From Leptobrachium leishanense (taxonomy: Eukaryota; Chordata; Amphibia; Anura; Megophryidae): a DNA stretch of 64,000 nt. Both the position numbers and the translations under genes were made by a program. The notes under the pieces are model-generated. The model was given only the letters and a program-made list of their open reading frames with translations, did not search any database and had not been told where the DNA came from. Positions 1 to 11,904 of this stretch are shown in pieces. The DNA lies in NCBI GenBank assembly GCA_009667805.1, contig CM019068.1:8992182-9056181 (forward strand), in the 5' to 3' direction. Positions within the stretch are counted from its first letter, which is position 1, and every line of letters starts with the position of its first letter.

Positions 1-267
1 TGTGTGTCTGTGTGCGTATGCGTGTGTGTGTGCGTTTGCAGTGGCGTCGTAACGTGGGGGCGGGGGGTGCGGCCCGCACCAGGTGACACCCGCCCTTAGG
101 GTGACACGTCACCCTAAGGGCGGGTGTCTCACCCTCCGCCGCGTATTCGCTCCCTGCGAAACACGTCACCAGCCAATCACGGCTGGTCACGTGGCTCCCC
201 CAGGCGAGCGCCCAAGCTGCGCGCCGCCGGATGCTCAGAGGGAGCGAACACGCGGCGGAGGTGAGCT

Positions 268-3200
268 GGGGCATATCCATGAGCTGGGGCAGTATATCCA
301 TGAGCTTGGGGCAGTATCCATGAGCTGGCGCATATCCATGAGCTGGGGGCAGTATCCATGTGCTGGGGCAGTATCCATGAGGTGGGGCAAATCCATGAGC
401 TGGGGCAGTATATCCATGAGCTGGGGCAAATCCATGAGCTCTCAGCTGGGGCAAATCCATGAGCTGGGGGCAGTATCCATGTGCTGGGGCATATCCATAA
501 GCTGGGGCAATATATCCATGAACTGGGGGCAGTATCCATGTGCTGGGGGCAGTATCCATGAGCTGGGGCATATCCATGAGCTTGGGGCATATCCATGAGC
601 TGGGGCATATCCATGAGCTGGGGCAAATTCCATTAGCTGGGGCAATATCCATGAGCTGGGGCATATCCCATGAGCTGGGGCAGTATCCATGAGCTGGGGC
701 AGTACCCATGAGCTTGGGGCATTAACCATGAACTGGGGCATATCCATGAGCTTGGGGCATTATCCATGAGCTGAGGCATATCCATGAGCTGGGGCAGTAT
801 CCATGAGCTGGGGGGCATATCCATGAGCTGGGGCATATCCATGAGCTGGGGGCAGTATCCATGAGCTGGGGCATATCCATGAGCTGGGGCAATATATCCA
901 TGAGCTGGGGCATATCCATGAGCTGGGGCAATATCCATGAGCTGGGGCAATATATCCATGAGCTGGGGCAGTATCCATGTGCTGGGGCATATCCATGAGA
1001 TGGGGCATATCCATGATCTGAGGCAATATATCCATGAGTTGGGGCAATATCCATGAGCTGTGGCATATCCATGAGCTGGGGCAGTATCCATGAGCTGGGG
1101 CATATCCATGCGCTGGGGCATTATCCATGAGCTGGGGCATATCCATGAGCTGGGGCAGTATCCATGAGCTGGGGCAGTATCCATGAGCTGGGACATATCC
1201 ATGAGCTGGGGCAAATCCATGAGCTGGGGCAAATCCATGAGCTGGGGGCAGTATATCCATGAGCTGTGGCAAATCCATGAGCTGGGGGCAGTATCCATGT
1301 GCTGGGGCAGTATCCATGAGCTGGGGCAAATCCATGTGCTGGGGCAGTATATCCATGAGCTGGGGCAGTAAATTCATGTGCTGGGGCAAATCCATGAGCT
1401 GGGGCAGTATCCATGTGCTGGGGCATATCCATGAGCTGGGGCAATAGTCATGAGCTGGGGGCATTATCCATGAGCTGGGGGCAGTATCCATGTGCTGGGG
1501 CAATATCCATGAGCTGGGGCAATATATCCATGAGCTGGGGCAGTATCCATGTGCTGGGGCATATCCATGAGCTGGGGCAATATCTATGAGCTGGGGCAAT
1601 ATCCATGAGCTGGGGCAATATATCCATGTGCTGGGGCAGTATCCATGAGCTGGGGCAAAATCAATGTGCTGGGGCAGTATATCCATGAGCTGGGGCAGTG
1701 AATCCATGTGCTGGAGCAAATCCATGAGCTGGGGCAGTATCCATGAGCTGGGGAAATATCCATGAGCTGGGGGCATTATCCATGAGCTGGGGCAGTATAT
1801 CCATGAGCTGGGGGCAGTATCCATGAGCTGGGGCAAAATCAATGTGCTGGGGCAGTATATCCATGAGCTGGGGCAGTGAATCCATGTGCTGGAGCAAATC
1901 CATGAGCTGGGGCAGTATCCATGAGCTGGGGCAGTATCCATGAGCTGGGGCATTATCCATGAGCTGGGGGCAGTATCCATGAGCTGGGGCATATCCATGA
2001 GCTTGGGACATATCCATGAGCTGGGGCATATCCATGAGCTGGGGCAATATCCATGAGCTGGGGCATATCCCATGAGCTGGGGCGGTTTCCATGATCTGGG
2101 GCAGTATCCATGAGCTTGGGGCATTATCCATGAGCTGGGGCAGTATCCATGAGCTGGGGCAGTATATCCATGAGCTGGGGCATTATCCATGAGCTGGGGC
2201 AATATCAATGAGAGGAGCTGGGGAATAGCCATGAGAGGAGCTGGGGCAGTATATCCATGAGAGGAGCTGGGGCAGTATATCCATAAGAGGAGCTGGGGGC
2301 ATAGCCATGAGAGGAGCTGGGGCAAATCCATGAGCTCTCAGCTGGGGCAAATCCATGAGCTGGGGGCAGTATCCATGTGCTGGGGCATATCCATAAGCTG
2401 GGGCAATATATCCATGAACTGGGGGCAGTATCCATGTGCTGGGGGCAGTATCCATGAGCTGGGGCATATCCATGAGCTTGGGGCATATCCATGAGCTGGG
2501 GCATATCCATGAGCTGGGGCAAATTCCATTAGCTGGGGCAATATCCATGAGCTGGGGCATATCCCATGAGCTGGGGCAGTATCCATGAGCTGGGGCAGTA
2601 CCCATGAGCTTGGGGCATTAACCATGAACTGGGGCATATCCATGAGCTTGGGGCATTATCCATGAGCTGAGGCATATCCATGAGCTGGGGCAGTATCCAT
2701 GAGCTGGGGGGCATATCCATGAGCTGGGGCATATCCATGAGCTGGGAGCAGTATCCATGAGCTGGGGCATATCCATGAGCTGGGGCAATATATCCATGAG
2801 CTGGGGCAATATATCCATGAGCTGGGGCATATCCATGAGCTGGGGCAATATCCATGAGCTGGGGCAATATATCCATGAGCTGGGGCAGTATCCATGTGCT
2901 GGGGCATATCCATGAGATGGGGCATATCCATGATCTGAGGCAATATATCCATGAGTTGGGGCAATATCCATGAGCTGGGGCATATCCATGCGCTGGGGCA
3001 GTATCCATGAGCTGGGGCATATCCATGCGCTGGGGCATTATCCATGAGCTGGGGCATATCCATGAGCTGGGGGCAGTATCCATGAGCTGGGGCAGTATCC
3101 ATGAGCTGGGACATATCCATGAGCTGGGGCAAATCCATGAGCTGGGGCAAATCCATGAGCTGGGGCAGTATATCCATGAGCTGTGGCAAATCCATGAGGG

Positions 3201-4655
3201 GGCAGTATCCATGTGCTGGGGCAGTATCCATGAGCTGGGGCAAATCCATGTGCTGGGGCAGTATATCCATGAGCTGGGGCAGTAAATTCATGTGCTGGGG
3301 CAAATCCATGAGCTGGGGCAGTATCCATGTGCTGGGGCATATCCATGAGCTGGGGCAATAGCCATGAGCTGGGGGCATTATCCATGAGCTGGGGCAGTAT
3401 CCATGGCTGGGGCAATATCCATGAGCTGGGGCAATATATCCATGAGCTGGGGCAGTATCCATGTGCTAGCATATCCATGAGCTGGGGCAATATCTATGAG
3501 CTGGGGCAATATCCATGAGCTGGGGCAATATATCCATGTGCTGGGGCAGTATCCATGAGCTGGGGCAAAATCAATGTGCTGGGGCAGTATATCCATGAGC
3601 TGGGGCAGTGAATCCATGTGCTGGAGCAAATCCATGAGCTGGGGCAGTATCCATGAGCTGGGGAAATATCCATGAGCTGGGGGCATTATCCATGAGCTGG
3701 GGCAGTATATCCATGAGCTGGGGGCAGTATCCATGAGCTGGGGCAGTATCCATGAGCTGGGGCATTATCCATGAGCTGGGGGCAGTATCCATGAGCTGGG
3801 GCATATCCATGAGCTTGGGACATATCCATGAGCTGGGGCATATCCATGAGCTGGGGCAATATCCATGAGCTGGGGCATATCCCATGAGCTGGGGCGGTTT
3901 CCATGATCTGGGGCAGTATCCATGAGCTTGGGGCATTATCCATGAGCTGGGGCAGTATCCAGGAGCTGGGGCAGTATATCCATGAGCTGGGGCATTATCC
4001 ATGAGCTGGGGCAATATCAATGAGAGGAGCTGGGGCATAGCCATGAGAGGAGCTGGGGCAAAATCCATGAGAGGAGCTGGGGCAGTATATCCATGAGAGG
4101 AGCTGGGGCAGTATATCCATAAGAGGAGCTGGGGGCATAGCCATGAGAGGAGCTGGGGCAAAATCCATGAGAGGAGCTGAGGCAATATCCATGATAGCTG
4201 CTGGGACATATCCATGTGAGCTGGGGCAGTATCCATGTGTGCTGGGGGCAGTATCCATGTGTGCTTGGGGCAGTATCCATGTGTGTTGGGGGCATATCCA
4301 TGAGAGCTGGGGCAATATCCATGTGTGAGCTGGTCTGGGGCAATATATCTATGTGTGAGCTGAGGCGCAATATATCCATATGTGAGCTGGGGCAATATAT
4401 ATCCATGGGTGAGCTGCTGGGGGCAATATATAACTGTGAACTGGGGCAATATATCCATATGTGAGCTGAGGCGCAATATATCCATTTGTGAGCTAGGGCA
4501 ATATATATCCATGGGTGAGCTGCTGGGGGCAATATATAATTGTGAACTGGGGCAATATATCCATATGTGAGCTGGGGGCAATATACATCCATGGATGAGC
4601 TGCTGGGGGCAATATATCCAGAGCTGCTGGGGGCAATATATATCCATGTGTGCTT
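268..4655. repeat. 17-19 bp minisatellite, 4.4 kb
   Basis: Tandem units have the core ATCCATGAGCTGGGGCA, alternating with forms carrying CAGTAT, CATAT, CAATATAT or CAAA linkers, and with GTGCTGGGG variants. Around 2205-2330 and 4017-4200 the unit lengthens to about 23 bp by a GAGAGGAGCTGGGG variant. From 4200 to 4655 units become longer and more diverged (TGTGAGCTG forms), as expected at a decaying array edge. Long open frames on both strands here come from the repeat and are not genes. Confidence 0.95.
436..4020. repeat. ~1.9-kb higher-order duplication within the minisatellite
   Basis: Rare variants recur in the same order about 1.9 kb apart. The GAGCTCTCAGCTGGGG junction is at 436 and again at 2332 (offset 1896). 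The CCATGCGCTGGGG variant is near 1107 and near 2988. The AATCAATGTGCTGGGG variant is at about 1659 and 1838, then about 3560. The array therefore grew by duplication of large blocks as well as by single-unit slippage. Confidence 0.8.
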
Positions 4656-4714
4656 TCACTGCCTTCGAACAGGCATCGTACTTGCTGGCAGTTGGCAAAA
4701 AGTTGTGTGAGCAT

Positions 4715-4795
4715 ATGAGAGAGCTCCACAGCAATAAATCTCACAGTAATGTGCGCTGTGTGTATGAGCATTCAGTGTTATATGGGAGTACTGAT
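4715..4795. repeat. Fragment of the 55-bp satellite family
   Basis: GAGCTCCACAGCAATAAA followed by CTCACAGTAATGTGCGCTGTGTGTATGAG-type sequence is the reverse complement of the unit amplified at 29320-30215. About one and a half units are present. Confidence 0.8.
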
Positions 4796-4895
4796 TTAGG
4801 AGTAAGAGTAGTTAAAAAAAAAAATCTGTAAAACTCGGGGGGTGGGGGTGACACCATAAATTACCGCAGCGGGTGACACCAACCCTAGTGACGCC

Positions 4896-4955
4896 ACTGT
4901 GCGTATGTGTGTGTGTGTATGTGTGTGTGTCTGTGTGTGTATGCGTGTGTGACCG
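4896..4955. repeat. (TG)n microsatellite
   Basis: Imperfect TG/GTAT dinucleotide run directly right of the hAT-type element. The same kind of sequence lies at 1-38, so the element inserted into a TG microsatellite. Confidence 0.85.
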
Positions 4956-5214
4956 TGATTGGAATTAATGAGTTACATGGGATTAAATGTTTCAGTTTAT
5001 TATAATCTGTATCCCGTGTTTGACTCATTACTCCATTGATTCCTGAAAGCCGTGTCCTCCTCCGGAGTGGGCGGAGGGGGACCCTGTTATTGCATTAGAT
5101 GCTTAAAGACAATCAGGACATTAAAGAAAATCTGCACATTTAATAAGCGTCCGCTAATAACCTGTTTGATATTTCTCTACTTTCGTCTGGTTACTGAAAC
5201 AACACAAATATAAT

Positions 5215-5313
5215 AAATAACGGACATTCAAATGTTACCAATAAAGGGGTTAAACCTCTTCATCAGGACATTCAAATGTTACCGTTAAAGGGGTTAAACC
5301 GCTTCATCAGGAC
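5215..5313. repeat. ~45-bp satellite, left part
   Basis: Units contain GGACATTCAAATGTTACC, AATAAAGGGGTTAAACC and CTTCATCA. The same array resumes at 8530 after the hAT insertion, so the array predates the insertion. Confidence 0.9.
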
Positions 5314-5708
5314 TAGGGATGAGCCGAACACTACCTGAGTTCGGTTCGGAGCCGAACCCGAACTTTCCAAATGTTCGGATCCGAACCCGAACCTGAACTC
5401 GAACTCAATACAAGTCAATGGGGCTGAAAATTCGGTGCCCTCCAAGAGGGCCTATATGCTAGATATTTGCCATAAAAGGTGTATGGGGGTCCGGGTAGTG
5501 CCCTGGGGGACAGGAAACAAGGACAAAAAGTAAAAAAAAAACGTTTTTAAAGGGACAGTGAGTTTTCCATGAAATAAGGGTTACTTCAAATATCGTGCCT
5601 AGGAGGTCCCCATAACCTGCCCGTGAAGTGGCGGATTTCTAGGATGTATAGAAATATGTAAAAACAAAAAAATGACATTTCAAATGACGGTAAATGCTTT
5701 TCCTTTAA

Positions 5709-6990
5709 CCCCTTAAGGACGGGAGTAATTTTACAACTTCGGCGCTGTTTCGGAAGTAGAAGTTTGCTGAGCTCATTTTGACCGTTTTTAAGTCACGTAT
5801 TATTATACCACCCAGACAAATTATATATCGTTCTTTCCGGCAGACTCGGCAGATTAATAATATATCATTATTATATGTATACGTCATGCCCTGCCAAAAT
5901 GCTATAACAAAAAAAGTTAAAAAAAGTTAAAAAAATTAGAATTTTCAATAAAATTTCAATCTTTCACAGTGTGTAAAGTGTTTTTTTTTTTAATTTTATT
6001 ATCCGAGACTCTGCGGTCATATGCTATGGGGTAGAGTTGTTAAAAAAATTAGAACGGGGAACCCATTTTTTTTTTGGGGAGAAATTGCGTGATTTTAGCT
6101 AAACCCCCAAAAAAAATCATTAGTGAAGCATCATTGTTCACATTAGAATTGAAATGTGAACAATAGTGCTGCATTAAAAAAAAAAAAACACGTATTTATT
6201 TTTTTATTATTTAATTTATTATTTTTTTATTATTTAATTTATTATTTTTTTATTATTTTTATTTTTACTTTTTTTAAACTTTCATTTTACTTATAACATG
6301 GTCATGTTTGATATCATTGGAAAGGCCATGCTCTGGCCTTTCCAGCAATATCAGACATGCCCCCCTAGCTGCCACCAATCAGTAGATAAAGGGGTTCAAA
6401 TAACCCCCCTATCTCCTCTAAGGGATTTCCATAGGAAATCCCTTTGCAGCTAGGGGGTTCCCCGGTTAACTGACATCATCGCGCATGGCGCGATGGGTCA
6501 GTTGACCGGGGGGACCCAGAGGTGGGGGGCTGCCATCCAAGATGGCAGCCCCCACCGGAAATAGGCCGCGGTCGGGCACAAATTTGTGCCCGGTCGCGAC
6601 CGGGCAGCTAAGGGGTTAACCCCCATACATCGCTGGAAAGGTCAGGCTGTGACCCTTCCAGCGATGCTGGCCACAGCCGCCTGGTCCCCAGCGATGGGGA
6701 GATAGAGGGATCCAATGGATCCCCCCCTCCCCTTCAGGCGCTTCCCCTGCTCCGGCGGGGGGGACGCCTGAAACTGACGTCATCGCGCCCCCGGCGCAAT
6801 GACGTCAGTGTGCCGGAGGAGGGATTCACACTGATCTGACTCCGCGGGAGTCAGAGCAGCGTGGGAGCGACCGGAGGAGGTGAGTATTAATGGAGGGGGG
6901 CTGTAAACGCCGAGGACGTACAATTACGTCCTGCGGCGTCAAAGCCCGCCTATTGCAGGGCGTAAATGTACGTCCTGCGGCATTAAGGGG
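5709..6990. mobile_element. piggyBac-like element (TTAA-flanked), non-coding
   Basis: It is flanked by TTAA at 5705-5708 and 6991-6994. Ends are CCCCTTAAGGAC and GCATTAAGGGG, inverted and starting with CCC after TTAA as in piggyBac families. Inside are long AT runs, a GGCCATGCTCTGGCC-type hairpin (about 6325-6350) and GC-rich stretches with CGCGCATGGCGCG. Similar internal pieces occur in the elements at 17983-21371 and 54131-55299. A second GGGGTTAACCCCC junction near 6610-6620 suggests it may be a composite of two copies. No transposase frame is seen. Confidence 0.75.
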
Positions 6991-7245
6991 TTAATCTATC
7001 CATAAACAACTGCTTGGGGCGGCAGTCTGTATGAAAAGAGGAGACATTTCCGGACACGCAGAAAAAGCTTACTGATTTTTTGGCGGTGAAAAGCAGGAGA
7101 ATGACTGGAGAATGAAAAATTCTACACCAAATAGCCGATTTGGAAAGTGAGATAAATGGGAGAATTTTTCTGGTTTGGCTATTTTGACCTAGAATTTTCT
7201 CTTCAGTCATTCTCCTGAGTTTCACCTTTCTCTGAATAACCCTGT

Positions 7246-8027
7246 CAGGGTTATTCAGAGAGCGGTGAACAGCAGGAGAATGACTGGAGAATGGAAAATT
7301 CTAGGTCAAAATAGGCAAACCAGAAAAATTCTCCCATTTAGGCTAGGGTCAGACTAGCGCATTTTTAACGTGCATTTAGGCGCACTTAATCACAGCCGCA
7401 CTAGCAGCAAATGACGGGCAATGACGGCCAATATACGAAGTACGGTCGCACGAAAGTCCGGCTGCGCAACGCAAGTGGAAAATGAACGCATTTTTTCGAG
7501 AATGCAGAACCGCTAGTACGGACGTACAGAGTGCGCTGCGTCCGCATAGCGGTGTGTGTGTGTGATTTGGAGACGTCAGACCCTGCTCATGTCCTGCCAA
7601 CATAACGTCCAGACACCCAAAGTTTCCTGGTTTGGATCCGTAAAAAATCACGCACAAAAATGCGCATCGTATGACCGTTTTCGCACATTCCGTGAAAAAA
7701 TACGGCAATGCGTTCGGACGCACTTTTTGACGGTCGCTGCGAAAAATGCGTTAGTCTGACCCTAGCCTTATCTCACTTTGCAAATCGGCTATTTGGTCCA
7801 GATTGTTCTCTTTTCCTGCCATTCTCCTGGTTTTTACCTTTCTCTGAACAACCCTGAGAGAGAGGTGAAAGCCAGGAGAACTGGCAAGAGAAGAGAACAA
7901 TCTAGACCAAATAGCCGATTTGGAAAGTGAGTTAAAAGGGAGAATTTTTCTGGTTTGGCTATTTTGACCTAGAATTTTCACTTCTCCAGTTATTCTCCTG
8001 CTTTTCACCGCTCTCTGAATAACCCTG
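7246..8027. mobile_element. Palindromic MITE, CAGGGTTATTCAGAG family
   Basis: It starts CAGGGTTATTCAGAGAG and ends CTCTCTGAATAACCCTG. The arms are near-complementary over about 170 bp (GGAGAATGACTGGAGAA, AATTCTAGGTCAAAATAG), so the element is essentially one long hairpin. A related half-copy abuts it on the left (about 7071-7244, ending at AACCCTG). It is interrupted by the 427-bp MITE at 7341-7767. The superfamily is not decided. Confidence 0.7.
7341..7767. mobile_element. 427-bp Harbinger-like MITE, copy 1
   Basis: Ends are GGCTAGGGTCAGAC and GTCTGACCCTAGCC, flanked by TTA at 7338-7340 and 7768-7770. Because it interrupts a palindrome, the empty site can be read from the other arm (CCCATTTATCTCAC), which confirms that TTA was duplicated. 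A 3-bp TWA duplication is the PIF/Harbinger signature. The arms form long imperfect inverted repeats rich in CG (GCGCATTTTTAACGTGC against GAAAAATGCGTTAGTC). Confidence 0.85.
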
Positions 8028-8529
8028 TGAATGTTTAATCCCGAGGTGAAAAATAACATTGCTTTAGATGTTATTTTGAATTTTTTTCAAACACCAGTTA
8101 AATGCAACATATTAGGAAGTTTTAGGAGGGAAATTAATTCTTAAATCTCAATCAGAAGCAGACACCACCCCACCCCCTCAGTACCTCAGTATATTGTACA
8201 ATGTATCAAATTGATTACCAGACTAAAAACACCTGGTGTTATGCCCGTTTGTGAACAGAGGTCATTTAGAGTTGATAATCTTTCCACGTACACATTAGTT
8301 TTTAATTCAATATCTTATAAACCATTGCTTATAATATTCTGCAGTAAAGAGTCTCTTTATTTCTAGATTTTTTAGTATTTTTTTAAGCATTTTCTATACT
8401 TTTTCAAAATTTCTTTTTTTTTTCGAACTTGAACCGAACACACCCAAAAAGTTTGAAGTTTGCGAACTTTCGAACTGCCAAAGTTCGGGCCGAACTCCGA
8501 ACCATCCGAACCCGAACAGCTCATCCCTA

Positions 8530-8715
8530 ATCAGGACATTCAAATGTTACCAATAAAGGGATTAAACCTCTTCATCAGGACATTCAAATGTTACCAATAA
8601 AGGGGTTAAACCTCTTCATCAGGACATTCCAATGTTACCAATAAAGGGGTTAAACCTCTTCATCAGGACATTCCAATGTTACCAATAAAGGGGTTAAACC
8701 TCTTCATCAGGACTT
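8530..8715. repeat. ~45-bp satellite, right part
   Basis: About four units of the array interrupted at 5314. The repeated GGACATTCCAATGTTACC variant shows local homogenisation. Confidence 0.92.
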
Positions 8716-8764
8716 TGCGTTCAGATGTGCATTAAACCGTATGGTAACTTACCGCGGTATTTAA

Positions 8765-9020
8765 CCCTTTGCCGCCGCGGGACGTACTATGCCATCCTCG
8801 CAGCATGAGGGCCTTAAAGGTGCAGGGTGTACAGGTACCCTCCACTGTCTTCAATGGGCCGCCTCAGCCTCTCCCCGCAGCCAATGACGCGTGACGTGCG
8901 TTGGCTCCGGGGCGGGCCAAAATCGGTGGCCTGCGGCGGCACCTGCCAGCGAGGCTTACCTGTACACTTCTCTGTGTTAACCCCCGTCTGACAGGCGACA
9001 CCCGTCCTGTCCTTAAAGGG
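8765..9020. mobile_element. Short piggyBac-like MITE (256 bp)
   Basis: TTAA at 8761-8764 and 9021-9024. Ends are CCCTTTGCCGCC and TCCTTAAAGGG, inverted over the first bases. GC-rich interior, no coding capacity. Confidence 0.65.
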
Positions 9021-9068
9021 TTAATTTCTAATTACAACTCTAATAACCTATCAGGATATATAATAAAG

Positions 9069-9542
9069 TAAAGGAACACTCTATTACACCTTATATTTCC
9101 ATTTTTTATTATTTAAATAGGGCGCTGCTTCTCGTCTGAACCAGTCCCTGAAACTTCTTGCTGCAGTTTGTGCTCCTATACAACTTGTGTAGTGTAGGAG
9201 CCGCACATTGCGCAGCGCTGCGGGACTCACACACTTTACGTACACAAGTTCCGTAGCGCCTGCACAGAGCGATGGATCGGAGCTGCACGCGCATGCACAG
9301 ATCTGATCCATCGCTGCCTCTCTGGGAACGCTCGCTACAGCGATTTGTCTCACAGGGTGACGTCGCCCCCTCTGTGTATGTGACATCACTAGTGACCGAT
9401 CTGGTGACCGGCAGCCGGGAAATTCAAAATCCTGGCTGCTGGGTGGGTTGGAGGAAACTAAGTGGAGTGGGGGGACTTTATACCCCCCCCCGGCCTTTTT
9501 AGAAAGTTAAAATGGTCAGGATGTGTAGCGCATCCCCTTTAA
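9069..9542. mobile_element. Kolobok/T2-like dispersed repeat, copy A
   Basis: The right end, read in reverse, is TTAAAGGGGATGC; the left end is GTAAAGGAACACT. Both resemble the TTAAAGGRR ends of frog T2-type MITEs, with a decayed left TTAA. The interior (ACAACTTGTGTAG, GCGATGGATCGGAGCTGCAC, CACTAGTGACC) recurs at about 57765-58215. No coding frame is supported. Confidence 0.5.
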
Positions 9543-10028
9543 TTCAGGATTTGGCTTTTTTGTATTTTCTCCCACAAAACAGATTGTGTTTTTCTGTTTC
9601 TTCAGAGGATAATGTGCTTTTGTGATTCCCTTGTTGTTGTTGTTGTGATGGTTTGTTTGTGCACATGTCAGGCCTCCAACGTTCCACACTCTGATTCGAT
9701 ACGGACGTGTGTTAGTTGCTGGTATTGCTGGAATATTCCCTTAAGAGTTAAAGACTTTTTAGCCGCATTCAGCCCAAACATAGAATCAATAAAACCAGAA
9801 GATTTTTTATTTCTCATCCCTCGAGCGTATTGTTCTTTAAACAAAGTTTATAAAGCGGCAGAGAACTCACAATACACCCGCGTATTCTCTATGACTCGCC
9901 GCTGTGTGACTGTAACGGCACAATGCGGGATGATTGCGGTGACTTCATATTATCCCGACGGAGCTGAGGTGGGGGGGTATTGTTTCCCACCAAAAAAACT
10001 ACATTATGTGTAAAAGCTAAACTAGTTA
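9543..10028. other. No recognised feature
   Basis: Apart from a 133-codon open frame (9612-10013) without a recognisable domain or support, nothing identifiable was seen here. Confidence 0.5.
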
Positions 10029-10455
10029 GGCTAAGGTCAGACGAAAGCATTTTTAACGTGCGTTTAGCCGCACGAAATCACGGCCGTGCTAGCAGCAAAT
10101 GACGTCCAATGCCGGGGAACACACGAAGAACGGCCGCACGAAAGTTCGTCCGCGCAACGCAAGTGGCAAACGAACGCATTTTTTCTAGAACGTCAAACCG
10201 CTAGTACTGACGTACAGAGTGCGCTGCGGCCGCATAGCGGCGTGTGTGCGTGATTGGGAGACGTCAGACACTGCTAATGTCCGGCCAACATAACGTCCAG
10301 ACACAAAAAGTGTTTTATTGATGATCCGTACAAAAACACGGACGAAAAGGCGCATCGTATGACCACTATCGTGTATTCCAGGAAAAAATACGTACGTTCG
10401 TTCGAACGCACTTTTTCACGGACAACGTGAAAAATGCGTTCGTCTGACCCTAGCC
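10029..10455. mobile_element. 427-bp Harbinger-like MITE, copy 2
   Basis: GGCTAAGGTCAGACG to CGTCTGACCCTAGCC, flanked by TTA at 10026-10028 and 10456-10458. Exactly the same length as the copies at 7341 and 43716, with high similarity throughout (CACGGCCGTGCTAGCAGC, GCGCTGCGGCCGCATAGC). Confidence 0.88.
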
Positions 10456-10546
10456 TTAACGGGAGGATTTTTCCCAATATTGAAATTTGTTTTGAAGCTG
10501 ATGTTTACCATTTCTTGAGCTTAATGCCTAATTTCCTTTGGAAAGG

Positions 10547-10632
10547 TGTGTGTGTGTGTGTGTCTCTGTGCGTGTCTGTGTGTGTTTGTGTGTGTGTGTC
10601 TGTGTGTGTGTCTTTGTCTGTGTGTGTGTTCG
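10547..10632. repeat. (TG)n microsatellite
   Basis: TGTGTG run interrupted by TCTG and TTTG. Confidence 0.9.
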
Positions 10633-10739
10633 TTCAGCAACCCATTCCTTAGTCATGTTGTATCAAGTGCTTCGTCTGTTTTGTTTTGATGTATATAAAC
10701 ATTTTTTTGCATTTCTCATATTAAGTTTCATTTAAAACG

Positions 10740-11335
10740 TGCCATAATCTTGACATTTGAAAATCCCATAAATGGTTATAATGTTATAATGTAACCCAAG
10801 CGCAGACTCGTTCACTGCTTGACATGATCAGAGTGGGTGTTAAAAACCAGCGGTAAGATTTGATTTGCCCTTTTCTGACCTTTTTTTTAACATGTTCTAC
10901 ATATTCCCTCCTGGTCAATGAGTTGTGACAATGTATCGGAACGTTCAGCTCTGTGTAAGAAGGTCCCTAACCTTTACTCTGACATAAGGACGCATCATAA
11001 AGATGTAGGGAAAGAAGTGGGAGTTAATGTCTGCAAGGGTTAACCCTTTGCTTACAGATTCAAATTTTCATTACTATTATTCATTTTGTTTTATATGAAC
11101 CATCGAATGTTTTCAGCTAATTAGTAATTAAGGATAGATCGGCTAATTAGCCATAACGAGCTTCTCAATGTAAATTGAAGCTGAATTAATGATTTGAAAC
11201 TAAACAGAATTTAATCCCCATTGTTTTCCGTTTCGATCACAAATCAGATTTCTGACGACAATAGATAAAATATGCAGCAAGGCCAAGAGAGCCGACAGTG
11301 ACGGCCACGTGACTCAAAGCTTTGCAACTGTGGCA
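10740..11335. other. No recognised feature
   Basis: AT-rich unique-looking sequence; no coding, RNA or repeat structure was identified. Confidence 0.5.
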
Positions 11336-11337
11336 AC

Positions 11338-11600
11338 AGTCATAGTCACATAGTTACATAGGCTGAAAAAAGACATGCGTCCATCAGGTTCAGCCTTTCA
11401 CACATCACCTACTGCTGTTGATCCAAAAGAAGCAAAAAAAACCAGTCTGAAGTGCTCGCCAATAAGCAACATACTGGGGAAAAATCCCTTCTTGCCCCCA
11501 GATGGCGTCAGATTTTTCCTTGGATCAAGAAGCTTTTACCAACATATTAAATATTATGAACCTTAATATTCCAAAAAATCAGATACTCCCCTCCTATCCT
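11338..11600. repeat. Interspersed repeat relic, unclassified
   Basis: TCACATAGTTACATAGGCTG followed by an AAAAAAGACA tract and a GTCCATCAGGTTCAGCC motif resembles a repeat tail that is widespread in aquatic vertebrate genomes. Its class was not established from sequence alone. The rest of the stretch is purine-rich without coding support. Confidence 0.4.
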
Positions 11601-11904
11601 ATGGTGAGGACCGCGGCTCCAAACGCCTCCTCTGTCCGCCGGGAGCAGGGAGAGACTAGGGGAAAAAGACTCCCCCTGCAGATCACTACGCCGACCTGCC
11701 GGATCTCGCGAGATCCAGCAGGTCATGTGACCGTCGCCGTCTGCCTCAGTGGAGTCCTATGGACTCCATGGAGAGGATGCACTTGGCGGCGCTTAGCGTT
11801 GCCACGCACATCCCGGGGCTTACCATCCAATAACAATGCAGGCAGCTTTTTTGCGCCTGCATTGTAATATCGCGTTAAAACTGGGGCAGAAAGGAGAAAC
11901 CTGC

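Larger units (their letters stand above)
39..4899. mobile_element. hAT-type DNA element filled with minisatellite
   Basis: The ends are the inverted pair CAGTGGCGTC (39-48) and GACGCCACTG (4890-4899). They are flanked by TGCGTTTG (31-38) and TGCGTATG (4900-4907), a 7-of-8 match to the 8-bp target duplication typical of hAT transposons. The flanks are GT-rich microsatellite, so part of that match could be chance. Next to both ends there are GGTGACACC motifs. No transposase frame is visible and nearly all of the interior is minisatellite, so this is non-autonomous. A fragment of the 55-bp satellite found at 29-30 kb lies near its right end (about 4715-4790). The hAT assignment rests on TIR and TSD only. 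Confidence 0.68.
5314..8529. mobile_element. Non-autonomous hAT, TAGGGATGAGC family
   Basis: Termini are TAGGGATGAGC (5314-5324) and GCTCATCCCTA (8519-8529), with a perfect 8-bp target duplication ATCAGGAC at 5306-5313 and 8530-8537. Left subterminal sequence (about 5440-5700: TGCCCTGGGGGACAGG, CCTAGGAGGTCCCC, GTGAAGTGGCGGATTTC) matches, in reverse complement, the right end of the transposase-bearing hAT at 46169-51363 (about 50950-51290). The two therefore belong to one family and this copy is inverted relative to the other. No transposase is visible. The interior is made of later insertions (5709-6990, 7246-8027, 7341-7767). Confidence 0.92.

Noticed and set aside
177..4734. Long minus-strand frames (up to 523 codons) encoding PQLMDMPQ-like repeats
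   Set aside because: They follow the minisatellite unit; frames change with unit length and have no start context, domain or conservation beyond the repeat.
9612..10013. 133-codon frame as a possible host exon
   Set aside because: No domain, no splice signals in a sensible arrangement, and it abuts a MITE; not supportable from sequence alone.
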